Of a DNA stretch of 20,261 nt, positions 1-7,098 are shown one piece after another. Source of the stretch: CAYJAD01 sp964371835 (GTDB taxonomy: Bacteria > Desulfobacterota > Desulfovibrionia > Desulfovibrionales > Desulfovibrionaceae); contig CAYJOP010000034.1 of NCBI GenBank assembly GCA_964371835.1, forward strand, positions 1-20,261, written 5' to 3'. The position numbers and the translations under genes were made by a program. Within the stretch, counting starts at the first letter, position 1. Each line of letters opens with the position of its first letter. Under the pieces are notes generated by a model. The model worked only from the letters and a program-made list of their open reading frames with translations, had not been told where the DNA came from and made no database searches.

Positions 1-200
1 CTAACGCCTCGTTTAAGAACCAGATACAAAACAAGCTCCGCTTGTTTTGAGCCACTTGCAGCGGCATAACCGCTGAGTGGTAAGGCACGAAAATTCTCGC
101 TTAACGCAGCAGCAAAGCTACTGCTACTCGAATTTATCGCCTCGGCTAACGCCTCGTTTAAGAACCAGATACAAAACAAGCTCCGCTTGTTTTGAGCCAC
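1..200. repeat. 55-bp perfect direct repeat, two copies (1-55 and 146-200)
   Basis: Positions 1-55 and 146-200 are identical over 55 bases, offset by 145. Each copy holds a perfect 10-bp hairpin, CAAAACAAGC-TCC-GCTTGTTTTG (27-49 and 172-194). The first copy begins at the window edge, so the array may extend further left. The 90 bases between the copies differ in sequence from what follows copy two but fold in a similar way. No convincing coding sequence covers the region, and the 81-codon frame at 77-322 looks spurious. It lies downstream of trpB, which reads leftward. Confidence 0.85.
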
Positions 201-225
201 CTTCAGCAATAAATTGCTGGGTGGC
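52..225. repeat. Pair of covarying hairpins just after each 55-bp repeat
   Basis: After repeat copy one, CCACT-tg-CAGCGG pairs with CCGCTG-AGTGG (52-80). After copy two, GCCACC-tt-CAGCAAT pairs with ATTGCTG-GGTGGC (196-225). Both have the same layout, including a two-base bulge on the left arm, but different stem bases with matching changes on both sides. That pattern suggests selection on the fold, as RNA or as a DNA cruciform. The stretch 226-345 before the trpB stop is AT-rich, and I see nothing else definite in it. Confidence 0.7.
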
Positions 226-345
226 CGCAACAAAGTCATTTCCTTGCCGCGGAGAGGGAATATGCATTAAGTCGTTGAGACTGTCAACATCTTTTTTAAA
301 ATTTTTTATATTTTTATTTTAAAATTGTATTTTCAGACCATTACA

Positions 346-1560
346 TTAAATATCTGATGCTTTGTACTTACCCTCAGAAATCATTTTTTCCATTTGAGAT
401 ATGTCTTTATCGCCTCGGCCAGACAGGGTCACTAGAATTACATCATCCTTACGCATATCTTTTGCCATATGCATGGCAGCACCAAGCGCGTGTGAAGATT
501 CAAGGGCTGGAATAATGCCTTCAAGACGTGAAAGTGCAAAAAATGCCTTAACTGCATCTTTATCACTCACATTTACACATTCAAGGCGGCCTTCATCCTT
601 CAAATATGACAAAATGGGGCTAACGCCTGGATAATCGAGACCAGCAGAAATAGAATGAACCTTGGCAGGCTCGCCCTTGTCATCATTTAATACATAGGCC
701 TTATAGCCATGAATTACTCCAGGTTCACCAAGACAAAGAGTTGCCGCATGCTCACCATAGTTTAAGCTTTGTCCACCAGGCTCTGCACCCACTAAGCGCA
801 CATCTTCATCATCTATATAATGCATAAATGTGCCCATGGCATTGGAACCACCTCCCACACAAGCAACCACTGCTGTTGGTAGTTTGCCTACAATTTCCTG
901 CATTTGACGTCGTGACTCTTCACTAATAACAGACTGGAAATAACTCACCATAAGCGGATATGGATGCGGACCAACAGCTGAACCTAATAAATAAAATGTA
1001 TTATGTGCATTGGCTATATAATCAGAAATAGCCATGTCCACAGCTTCCTTTAGGCCTTGGTAGCCATCAGTTGCAGCAATGACCTTTGCTCCCATCATTT
1101 CCATACGAAAAACATTCAGACGCTGGCGCTCAATATCTTTTTTTCCCATATAAACAACGCATTCCATACCCATAAGGGCCGCTGTCGCGGCGGTGGCAAC
1201 ACCGTGTTGCCCTGCGCCAGTTTCAGCAATAATGCGTTTTTTACCCATACGCCTAGCAAGCAAAATTTGCCCCACAGTATTATTAACCTTATGAGCGCCA
1301 AGGTGATTTAAATCCTCACGCTTAAGATATATTTTTGCTCCGCCACTATGAGCTGTTAATCGCTCACAAAAAAATATGGGAGTTTCACGACCCTGATAAT
1401 CACACATATAACGAGCTCGCTCAGCAATAAAGTCAGGATCATACTTGTATTTCAAAAAAGCTTCTGACACTTCGTCCAAAACTTTTTTTAATTCATCTGG
1501 CACATATTGCCCACCATATTCACCAAAAAAACCATCTGTACCTACATTTTTATCTAACAT
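346..1560 (-). CDS. trpB: Tryptophan synthase beta chain (TrpB1 type)
   Basis: A PLP enzyme that condenses indole with L-serine to give L-tryptophan, normally in an alpha2-beta2 complex with TrpA. At 404 residues it has the usual family length. Visible landmarks are the N-terminal GGQYVPDEL segment, the PLP-binding lysine K91 in HLGAHKVNN, the catalytic glutamate E113 in AETGAGQHG, the phosphate-cradling GGGSNAMG at 236-243, and S380 in LSGRGDKD near the pyridine nitrogen. The ATG has AAGGAG seven bases upstream. The gene stands alone: no trpA or other trp gene flanks it. It has its own promoter and a candidate operator overlapping the transcription start. TrpA may be encoded elsewhere, or the protein may salvage free indole. 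Family identity is very secure. Confidence 0.97.
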   Translation of the reverse strand: MLDKNVGTDGFFGEYGGQYVPDELKKVLDEVSEAFLKYKYDPDFIAERARYMCDYQGRETPIFFCERLTAHSGGAKIYLKREDLNHLGAHKVNNTVGQILLARRMGKKRIIAETGAGQHGVATAATAALMGMECVVYMGKKDIERQRLNVFRMEMMGAKVIAATDGYQGLKEAVDMAISDYIANAHNTFYLLGSAVGPHPYPLMVSYFQSVISEESRRQMQEIVGKLPTAVVACVGGGSNAMGTFMHYIDDEDVRLVGAEPGGQSLNYGEHAATLCLGEPGVIHGYKAYVLNDDKGEPAKVHSISAGLDYPGVSPILSYLKDEGRLECVNVSDKDAVKAFFALSRLEGIIPALESSHALGAAMHMAKDMRKDDVILVTLSGRGDKDISQMEKMISEGKYKASDI

Positions 1561-1580
1561 TCCTATGCTCCTTCAAGGAT

Positions 1581-1593
1581 GTATACAGTATAC
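1581..1593 (-). promoter_or_regulatory. Candidate operator GTATAC-T-GTATAC in the trpB leader
   Basis: Two GTATAC hexamers, each itself palindromic, flank one base and form a 13-bp dyad. It starts about four bases after the predicted transcription start and ends before the Shine-Dalgarno, a position suited to repression. GTAYAC-type half sites are known for some GntR-family regulators, but the cognate protein is not identified here. Confidence 0.5.
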
Positions 1594-1603
1594 GAATTGA
1601 TTT

Positions 1604-1632
1604 TTTATAAAGGCATGAACTTGAATGGTCAA
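1604..1632 (-). promoter_or_regulatory. Sigma-70-type promoter of trpB
   Basis: On the minus strand, TTGACC (1632-1627) and TATAAA (1609-1604) are separated by exactly 17 bases. Transcription would start near 1597, giving a leader of about 37 bases. Each box is one base off consensus. Confidence 0.7.
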
Positions 1633-1692
1633 GTGTTTTTTTAACTTTATTATAATTTCAAACAAGCTCATAGGTCCCTTATTAGGGCAACA

Positions 1693-1732
1693 AACCACTG
1701 CCACACCAAAAAAATTTGATGCGGCAGTGGTT
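1693..1732 (-). terminator. Hairpin downstream of the SIMPL gene, possible terminator
   Basis: AACCACTGCC (1693-1702) pairs perfectly with GGCAGTGGTT (1723-1732). It lies about 30 bases past the stop of the leftward SIMPL gene and before the trpB promoter, where a terminator is expected. On the minus strand the T-run falls in the loop rather than after the stem, so it is not a canonical intrinsic terminator. Confidence 0.4.
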
Positions 1733-1763
1733 ATATTATTAAATTTCTTGCTATACGTTAGCC

Positions 1764-2465
1764 TTAGTCAACCAAAAAATATTCCACCGTGCTAACAACT
1801 CGAATTTTTTTAAGTTCTGGCTGATATAAATTGGGTGTGCTAATGCTAAAAAGGCCCTGATTGGCTTTTTTAATTTTTCCAAGATTGCTTTCAGAATCTT
1901 TTGCAAATTTTTCTGCCACGTCTCTTGCATTCTTGGTTGCATTTTCAATCATTTTGGGCTTCATATCGTTTAATCCGTTAAAATTATAAACGATACGCGA
2001 AGCCTGCGTTTCAAGGGCTACACCATCTTTCACCAAGGCAATAATGCTTTTTGAAATTTCAGCAATTTTTTCAACTTTATCAGACTTTACAGTTATGGTG
2101 CTTTGGGCTGAAAAGTTGTAAACTGGTTTATTGTCAGTGGATGAATACAGGTTTTTATCCTCAATGGTGGGGGCCATGATGATTATTTCATCTTCATCAA
2201 TGTCATTTTCTAGTAAAAAAGCCTTAACCTTAGCATTGCCAGATTCGATGGACGCGTAAATTTCATCAAGATTATTGCCATTACTTCTAAAAACCACAGG
2301 CCAAATTACACTGTCTGCAAGCACTTCACTTTCAGCAAGTCCTTTCACCACAACAGTTCTCTGAGCATTGCTAAATTCTTGTATGCCAGAATTAATATTT
2401 TTACCTAATGTCAGCAAACCCAAAAAAATACACACACCGACTATTACACTTGCAATATTGTTCAT
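1764..2465 (-). CDS. SIMPL-domain (DUF541) envelope protein
   Basis: A 233-residue protein with one N-terminal hydrophobic segment (about residues 4-20), a signal anchor or uncleaved signal peptide, followed by a SIMPL domain (about 37-232). Typical features are the TVVVKGLAE strand at the domain start, a NLDEIYASIESGNAKVKAFL helix, and the helix IENATKNARDVAEKFAKD near the C-terminus. Family members are periplasmic or membrane-bound and linked to stress tolerance, but no enzymatic activity is established. I use the ATG at 2465, which has GAGGA just upstream. The in-frame ATG ten codons earlier overlaps a TATAAT box and has no ribosome site. It appears monocistronic. Confidence 0.85.
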   Translation of the reverse strand: MNNIASVIVGVCIFLGLLTLGKNINSGIQEFSNAQRTVVVKGLAESEVLADSVIWPVVFRSNGNNLDEIYASIESGNAKVKAFLLENDIDEDEIIIMAPTIEDKNLYSSTDNKPVYNFSAQSTITVKSDKVEKIAEISKSIIALVKDGVALETQASRIVYNFNGLNDMKPKMIENATKNARDVAEKFAKDSESNLGKIKKANQGLFSISTPNLYQPELKKIRVVSTVEYFLVD

Positions 2466-2493
2466 AATATCCTCATTTGTTTTGTCTTTGAAC

Positions 2494-2499
2494 ATTATA
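2494..2499 (-). promoter_or_regulatory. Candidate -10 box of the SIMPL gene
   Basis: TATAAT on the minus strand would place the transcription start near 2487, about 22 bases before the chosen ATG at 2465. No good -35 box is visible at 16-18 bases, so support is moderate. It argues against the upstream ATG at 2495, which overlaps this box. Confidence 0.4.
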
Positions 2500-2562
2500 A
2501 GGTATATTAAAAATATTTTCCATTGTTAATTGTGGCCTTTTTCAATTTACCAAGACGTGCAC

Positions 2563-2597
2563 AAAAAAAGGTAGCAAGACTTTAGCCTTGCCACCTT
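2563..2597 (-). terminator. Intrinsic terminator of the hydrolase-SDR operon
   Basis: On the minus strand a stem AAGGTGGCAAG / CTTGCTACCTT (one G-T wobble) with an eight-base loop is followed by seven T residues (2569-2563). It lies about 85 bases after the SDR stop codon. Confidence 0.85.
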
Positions 2598-2679
2598 GAA
2601 ATAATTTAATAACATTAGTTAGTAGTTAATAAAATACCACACAATTATTTATAATGGATATAAGTATTTCATCACTTGA

Positions 2680-3405
2680 TTATGCGTCTTGTCTTGTGTC
2701 TGCCAATTGAATTTCACGCAAATTAACACCTTGTGGCAATTCATATGCAAACTTAATGGTTTGGGCTACATGCTCTGCTGTAATGCTGCCAATACCTAGA
2801 GATTTGCTCCACTCGCCATAACCAGCTTTGATTTCATCGCTGGTGGTATGGCTTAAAAGTTCTGTATTCACAGCACCTGGGCAAATGCGCATAACTCTAA
2901 TATTATAAGGAGCAAGTTCATTGCGAGCAACTTCTGAAAGGCCCACAACACCATACTTTGTGGCACAATAAGCGCCGTGAGCTGGGAAGGCTTTAACACC
3001 AGCAATGGAAGAAATATTTATAATTGTTCCGCATTTGCCTTCTTTCATGTTGTTGGTAACAATTTGCATGCCGTTTAGAACGCCTGTGATGTTTACATCA
3101 AGCATGGTTTGCCATTCTTTGGGGTCTTGAGTTTCAATGCTGCCAAGTAGCATCACGCCAGCATTGTTAACTAATAAATCTGTTCTACCGTATTTAGCTT
3201 CAGCCTTACGCACAGCAGCTTCAAAGGCTCCTTTATCCGCAACGTCAACTTTTTCGCACATGGTATTTTCAAGCTTCATGGCTTCGAGCAATTCAATGCG
3301 TCTTGCAAGAAGTAAAAGAGGATAGCCAGCTTTGTTAAATTCCATAGCCAAAGCCTTACCAAAACCAGAGCTTGCGCCCGTAATAACAACTAATTTTTTT
3401 GACAT
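2680..3405 (-). CDS. Short-chain dehydrogenase/reductase (SDR) family oxidoreductase
   Basis: A classical 241-residue SDR, a cytoplasmic NAD(P)-dependent oxidoreductase with a Rossmann fold. The cofactor loop TGASSGFG is at 9-16, NNAG at 80-83, N105 in DVN, and the catalytic set is S132/S133, Y146 and K150 (YCATK). PGAVNTE after strand six is also typical. The closest style is the YdfG-like 3-hydroxy acid or serine dehydrogenase group, but the substrate cannot be read from sequence. The ATG has AAGGGG just upstream. It follows the hydrolase gene by 25 bases on the same strand and a strong terminator follows it, so the two form an operon driven by the MerR-type promoter at 4550-4580. Family assignment is secure, specificity open. 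Confidence 0.92.
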   Translation of the reverse strand: MSKKLVVITGASSGFGKALAMEFNKAGYPLLLLARRIELLEAMKLENTMCEKVDVADKGAFEAAVRKAEAKYGRTDLLVNNAGVMLLGSIETQDPKEWQTMLDVNITGVLNGMQIVTNNMKEGKCGTIINISSIAGVKAFPAHGAYCATKYGVVGLSEVARNELAPYNIRVMRICPGAVNTELLSHTTSDEIKAGYGEWSKSLGIGSITAEHVAQTIKFAYELPQGVNLREIQLADTRQDA

Positions 3406-3430
3406 AAATTCCCCTTAATATCTAAAGATA

Positions 3431-4507
3431 TTATTTTAAATAGTTTGTAAAAAATTTATCCAATTTATCAATGCTTACCTTCATATATTCTAAATTATCA
3501 TATAAATCCACATGGCTTGCATTGGGAACAACAAATAATTCCTTAGGTTCTACAGCCTTTTCATAAGCAACTTGACTGAAATGCCCTGTTGGTGCTTCCT
3601 CTTTTGGTTTTTTAGGGGTTAAAGAATTTTCACCAATGATAAAGAGTATTGGACGAGGTGAGATCATCTCAATGTCTTCCAATGGATAAAAATTCATTAA
3701 GCCTGCATTGCCAGCAAGAGCATAATCTGTTGTGGCACGAGCATGTTTACCACGCTCAGTGCGATAGTATTTATAAAACTCGTGAGGACCCTTTGTTGGA
3801 ATATTACTCACATAGTGGGTATTATTTGCGGCAAAGTCTTTTGTGCGCTGATCGGAAATCTTTTTAAGTACGCCTTGACGCTCTTGTACGGTAAGTTTTT
3901 TATTGGGCGCTACAGTTTGATTGCGTGTGCGTTCGCCCATTTCTACATAACTAACTGTAGCCATAGCTTTAATTCTAGGGTCAATTTTCGCTGCTGCAAT
4001 GGCGTAGCCGCCACCACCGCAAAGACCAATAATACCAATACGATTTGGGTCTACATATTTTAGGTTGCTCAAATAATCCACTGCGGCATTAAAATCTTCG
4101 ACACGCATATCAGGAGATTCAGTATTGCGGACTATGCCCCCACTTTCACCATAAAAAGCGGCATCATAGGCTAAGGCAACATATCCATACTCAGCCAATA
4201 ACTTAGCGTGCAAGCTTGCAGTTTGCTCTTTAACCCCACCAAATGGGTGTCCAATGGCAACTGCTGGATATTTTTTTCCACTATCCATTTTTTTAGGGCT
4301 ATAGACATCTGCAACGATTTCAATGCCAAACCTATTCTTAAATTTAACTTTCTCCACCTTTACATTGTCACCAAGTTCAGGCGGCACAGCTGCTGCCAAG
4401 GATATGGCAGGTAGAGAAATAAAAAACAAAGCCAAAAGAAAGGCAAACAACTTTTTAGCTGTGGCAAAATATGCATTTTTGCCTGTAATAATTACTGATT
4501 TTTTCAT
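3431..4507 (-). CDS. Exported alpha/beta hydrolase, dienelactone-hydrolase-like
   Basis: A 358-residue alpha/beta-hydrolase. Residues 1-39 look like a signal peptide: a basic N-terminus with a long n-region, a hydrophobic core at 20-37 and an AISLA-AA cleavage site, so the mature enzyme is probably periplasmic. HPFGGVKEQ (87-95) resembles the oxyanion segment of the YcjY-like group. The nucleophile elbow is GLCGG (161-165), with Cys163 instead of serine as in dienelactone hydrolases. H332 in NASHVDLYD is the likely catalytic histidine, and the acid residue is uncertain (E293 region). The ATG has AGGAG nine bases upstream. It is first gene of the operon with the SDR and diverges from a MerR regulator whose site lies in its promoter. 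The substrate is unknown. Confidence 0.85.
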   Translation of the reverse strand: MKKSVIITGKNAYFATAKKLFAFLLALFFISLPAISLAAAVPPELGDNVKVEKVKFKNRFGIEIVADVYSPKKMDSGKKYPAVAIGHPFGGVKEQTASLHAKLLAEYGYVALAYDAAFYGESGGIVRNTESPDMRVEDFNAAVDYLSNLKYVDPNRIGIIGLCGGGGYAIAAAKIDPRIKAMATVSYVEMGERTRNQTVAPNKKLTVQERQGVLKKISDQRTKDFAANNTHYVSNIPTKGPHEFYKYYRTERGKHARATTDYALAGNAGLMNFYPLEDIEMISPRPILFIIGENSLTPKKPKEEAPTGHFSQVAYEKAVEPKELFVVPNASHVDLYDNLEYMKVSIDKLDKFFTNYLK

Positions 4508-4528
4508 TAATACACTCCTAAAAATTTA

Positions 4529-4557
4529 TTGACCAAGGTCATTGCGCGATGTATACA
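4529..4557 (+). promoter_or_regulatory. Promoter of the merR-type gene
   Basis: TTGACC (4529-4534) and TATACA (4552-4557) are 17 bases apart. Transcription would start near 4564, inside the regulator dyad at 4559-4576, which predicts autorepression. The -10 overlaps that of the divergent promoter because TGTATACA is palindromic. Confidence 0.6.
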
Positions 4558-4580
4558 TCTTAGAGTATACTCTAAGTCAA
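4550..4580 (-). promoter_or_regulatory. MerR-type promoter of the hydrolase-SDR operon
   Basis: On the minus strand TTGACT (4580-4575) and TATACA (4555-4550) are separated by 19 bases, two longer than the sigma-70 optimum. This is the classical spacing of promoters that a MerR-family activator must twist to open. The spacer carries the 18-bp dyad. The leader to the ATG at 4507 would be about 36 bases. Confidence 0.8.
4559..4576. promoter_or_regulatory. Perfect 18-bp MerR-family operator dyad
   Basis: CTTAGAGTATACTCTAAG reads identically on both strands. It matches the CTTAGAGT...ACTCTAAG pattern known for AdhR/NmlR-type MerR regulators, and sits in the 19-bp spacer of the leftward promoter and over the start site of the rightward one. 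Confidence 0.8.
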
Positions 4581-4606
4581 GCTTTTTTTATAAGGAAAAA
4601 AATTTT

Positions 4607-5065
4607 ATGCAACATTACTCCATAGGCGAGGTTTCAAAGCTCACAGCATTAACAGGCCACACTTTACGCTATTATGAAAAAGAGGGCCTCTTACAAGCGG
4701 ATAGAAAGGCTAATGGCATAAGAATTTACTCTGATAATGATATAGAGACACTAAATATTATTCATTGCATGAAGGATGCTGGCATGAGCATTGCCCAAAT
4801 TAAAGAGTATTTTTCCATCTGTAAAAATACTAATAATGATAAAGAAAGCATGCAAGCTCGCAAAAAACTCTTTGAGCAGCAAAAAGAAATTGTTACCGAG
4901 AAAATTGCATTACTTAATAAACATTTAGCCACCATAGAATATAAAATATGGTTCTATGATAATTTAGAAAAATACGGTGACATCAACAACCCTATGAATT
5001 GCTCCATCATGCGTGAAAAGTATGAGGAAATTTTAAAGGGCAAAAAAAAAGCACCAATTAAGTAA
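4607..5065 (+). CDS. MerR-family transcriptional regulator (AdhR/NmlR-like)
   Basis: A 152-residue regulator. The winged helix-turn-helix starts with YSIGEVSKLTALTGHTLRYY (4-23), followed by EKEGLL and the wing RKANGIRIYS. Residues about 83-118 form the dimerising coiled coil. No metal-binding cysteine set is visible; the cysteines are C54, C72 and C132. MerR proteins of this type bind the spacer of a promoter with overlong spacing and activate it by DNA distortion, often in response to aldehydes or electrophiles. The ATG at 4607 has AAGGAAA upstream. The in-frame start at 4529 lies inside the promoter and is rejected. It diverges from the hydrolase-SDR operon, its likely target. The effector is not evident. 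Confidence 0.9.
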   Translation: MQHYSIGEVSKLTALTGHTLRYYEKEGLLQADRKANGIRIYSDNDIETLNIIHCMKDAGMSIAQIKEYFSICKNTNNDKESMQARKKLFEQQKEIVTEKIALLNKHLATIEYKIWFYDNLEKYGDINNPMNCSIMREKYEEILKGKKKAPIK

Positions 5066-5072
5066 CTGATGC
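5042..5072 (-). terminator. Terminator of the mltD-like gene, embedded in the merR 3' end
   Basis: On the minus strand GCATCAGTT-ACTT-AATTGGTGC forms a nine-pair stem with two G-U wobbles and a four-base loop, followed by nine T residues (5050-5042). The T-run and half the stem lie within the last codons of the convergent merR-type gene, which ends at 5065. On the plus strand the two wobbles become mismatches, so it should act mainly leftward. Confidence 0.75.
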
Positions 5073-5100
5073 TCCCTTCCTTTTGCTTGAATTTTGTTTC

Positions 5101-7029
5101 TTAGTTTGAAGATACAAGCAATGTTTCACCAACTCTTAATGTGCTTGATTTACTCTTTTTATTTAGCGCCATAAGTTCCTTCGTTGATAAATTGTATTTG
5201 CGAGCAATATCCCAAAAAGTATCGCCTGATTTTACTTTGTGGGTCCTTGCCTTCTTAGTTGCTTGAGCCACAGCCTTACCATTGGGTATTTTTATCACTT
5301 GACCAATGCTGATTTTACTTGAATCTTTAATTCCATTGGCTTGCATTAATCCCTTTGTGGTCACATCATATTTTAAAGCTATGCCTAATAAGGACTCGCC
5401 AGGTTTGACAGTGTGGGTCCTTGTCTTCTTAGTCGCTTGAGCCACAGCCTTGCCAGTGGGTATTTTTATCACTTGACCAATGCTGATTTTACTTGAATCT
5501 TTAATTCCATTGGCCTTCATTAATCCCTGTGTGGTCACATCATATTTTAAGGCTATGCCCAGCAAGGACTCACCAGGTTTAACAGTATGCGACGTGGCTT
5601 TGGATTTACTTTTTTGAGCCACAGCTTTTTTAGCTGGCTTTTTGGTAGTTTGCTTTTTTGTGCTTGAAGCAACTTGTGTGCTGCCTGGAATTGTCAACAC
5701 TTGCCCCACGCGTATTTTGCTTGAATCACTAATATTATTAGCCTGCATAATGGCTTTAACATTGGTGCTATGTTTTGAAGCAATACCTGACAAGGTTTCG
5801 CCTGACTTAACTTTATATTGTCCACCCTTTGCCAAGTAGGTAGTGAATTTTGGTACTCTAACATATGGCCCACTGGGTATGCGTATTTTAGCACCTTGTC
5901 GTAAAGGTTTGTTACCATTGGCAGCTTTTAATGCTCCCACTGGCACACGGGATTTTTTACTAATGGATGACCAAGTTTCGCCTTGAGGCACTGTTACGGT
6001 TTTCCATGCGTAAGGACTTCTACCCTTGGCAACATATGAGTTAGCAGCACTTTGTTTGTGGCTTGGAACATATACATAGGTGTTTTTGCTGGCATGAGTT
6101 ACATATTGTTTATGCAAACTATTTGTCTTTTTAAATTCCGACCAAGGCATTTGCACTACTTTAGCCATGGCTTGCAAATCTGTACCTGGCTTTGCTTCAA
6201 CTCGTACATGCAATGGATCTTGATCCATATCCACACCTTCGAACCCTAAGTCTTCCAAATTGCGCATAATTTTGCAAATAGCTAGGAAGCGTGGTACATA
6301 GTCGATGGTTTCTTTGCGCAATTGGGCTTTATAATCAAGTTCATGATTGCGCTCAACTAGTGTAAAAAAGTCTTTGGCACCTGTGCCCTCTAGAGCTCGG
6401 CCAATCTTTCCTTCGCCAGCATTATATGCTGCAATTGCCAGTAGCCAATCATCAAAATAACCGTGTAACCTTTTCAAATATGTAGCTGCTGCCTCAACTG
6501 ATTCATAAGGATCAAGACGTTCATCAATCCACCAGTCTTGATGCAAGCCATAGCTCATGCCAGTATAAGGCATGAACTGCCACGCACCTGCTGCACCTGC
6601 ATGTGATTTTACTGTGACGTTATATCCACTTTCCACTATGGCTAAGAATGCCAATTCTTCTGGCATGCCACGTTCTCTGAAAATTTCACGAGCATGACCT
6701 AAAAAATCTTCCGAGCGTTGGGAGAAGGTTTTCATGGTGATGCGGCCTTTATTTAGAAAATGGCTATATTGCTCAGCAACAGCTGGCACGCCTTTTTTTG
6801 GAATATTTTTATCAAGCTCTCCAGTTCTGTAAAAAATCTTTTTTTGTTCACTGGTAAGGTTTATATCAGAGCTGATTTTATATGCAGAACCCTTAGTTTT
6901 ATTTGGAAGTACAGTTTTTGTATCTTTATTTGCACAACCAGCACATATAACAAATAAAGCCATGAGAACACACAACTTTTTTGAGTTTAACCATTGTTGC
7001 TTTAATAATAAAAAGAGGTTACTTGACAT
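5101..7029 (-). CDS. mltD: MltD-like membrane-bound lytic murein transglycosylase with LysM repeats
   Basis: A 642-residue envelope enzyme that cleaves peptidoglycan glycan strands to 1,6-anhydro products. The N-terminus has a hydrophobic stretch (about 19-31) ending at Cys32 (VICAGC), a probable though slightly atypical lipobox. The SLT domain spans about 115-235: catalytic E133 in AIVESGYN, AGAAGAWQFMP (144-154), and AYNAGEGKIGRAL (201-213). A degenerate LysM-like unit lies at 343-385, then four canonical LysM units at about 405-447, 481-523, 539-581 and 597-638. Lys/Ala-rich linkers join them. Units three and four are almost identical at DNA level. The ATG has GGAG seven bases upstream. 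It diverges from the rlmB-like gene and ends at its own terminator. E. coli MltD has two LysM units, so this tail is longer. Confidence 0.93.
   Translation of the reverse strand: MSSNLFLLLKQQWLNSKKLCVLMALFVICAGCANKDTKTVLPNKTKGSAYKISSDINLTSEQKKIFYRTGELDKNIPKKGVPAVAEQYSHFLNKGRITMKTFSQRSEDFLGHAREIFRERGMPEELAFLAIVESGYNVTVKSHAGAAGAWQFMPYTGMSYGLHQDWWIDERLDPYESVEAAATYLKRLHGYFDDWLLAIAAYNAGEGKIGRALEGTGAKDFFTLVERNHELDYKAQLRKETIDYVPRFLAICKIMRNLEDLGFEGVDMDQDPLHVRVEAKPGTDLQAMAKVVQMPWSEFKKTNSLHKQYVTHASKNTYVYVPSHKQSAANSYVAKGRSPYAWKTVTVPQGETWSSISKKSRVPVGALKAANGNKPLRQGAKIRIPSGPYVRVPKFTTYLAKGGQYKVKSGETLSGIASKHSTNVKAIMQANNISDSSKIRVGQVLTIPGSTQVASSTKKQTTKKPAKKAVAQKSKSKATSHTVKPGESLLGIALKYDVTTQGLMKANGIKDSSKISIGQVIKIPTGKAVAQATKKTRTHTVKPGESLLGIALKYDVTTKGLMQANGIKDSSKISIGQVIKIPNGKAVAQATKKARTHKVKSGDTFWDIARKYNLSTKELMALNKKSKSSTLRVGETLLVSSN
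5242..5589 (-). repeat. Two tandem 174-bp LysM-encoding repeats within mltD
   Basis: Residues 481-538 and 539-596 (5416-5589 and 5242-5415) are 58-residue units. They differ at only a few amino acids, with similarly few base differences, many of them silent. The following unit (from 5241 down) is much more diverged. This indicates recent tandem duplication or ongoing homogenisation. Confidence 0.85.
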
Positions 7030-7098
7030 ATCTACACTCCGATTTTGCTGTTGATAGCATTTTATTTTAAACTTTTATTACATTTATTGGATGCGACC

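Noticed and set aside
1..200. Possible CRISPR array from the 55-bp repeats
   Set aside because: Only two copies, the repeat is longer than CRISPR repeats, the 90-bp spacing is itself structured, and no cas genes are near.
77..322. 81-codon open frame in the left repeat region
   Set aside because: It spans repeated hairpin DNA, has no ribosome site and its translation shows no protein-like pattern.
1581..4576. Shared regulator of trpB and the hydrolase operon because both sites contain GTATAC
   Set aside because: The MerR dyad depends on the CTTAGAG/CTCTAAG flanks, which the trpB site lacks, and trpB has normal 17-bp promoter spacing.
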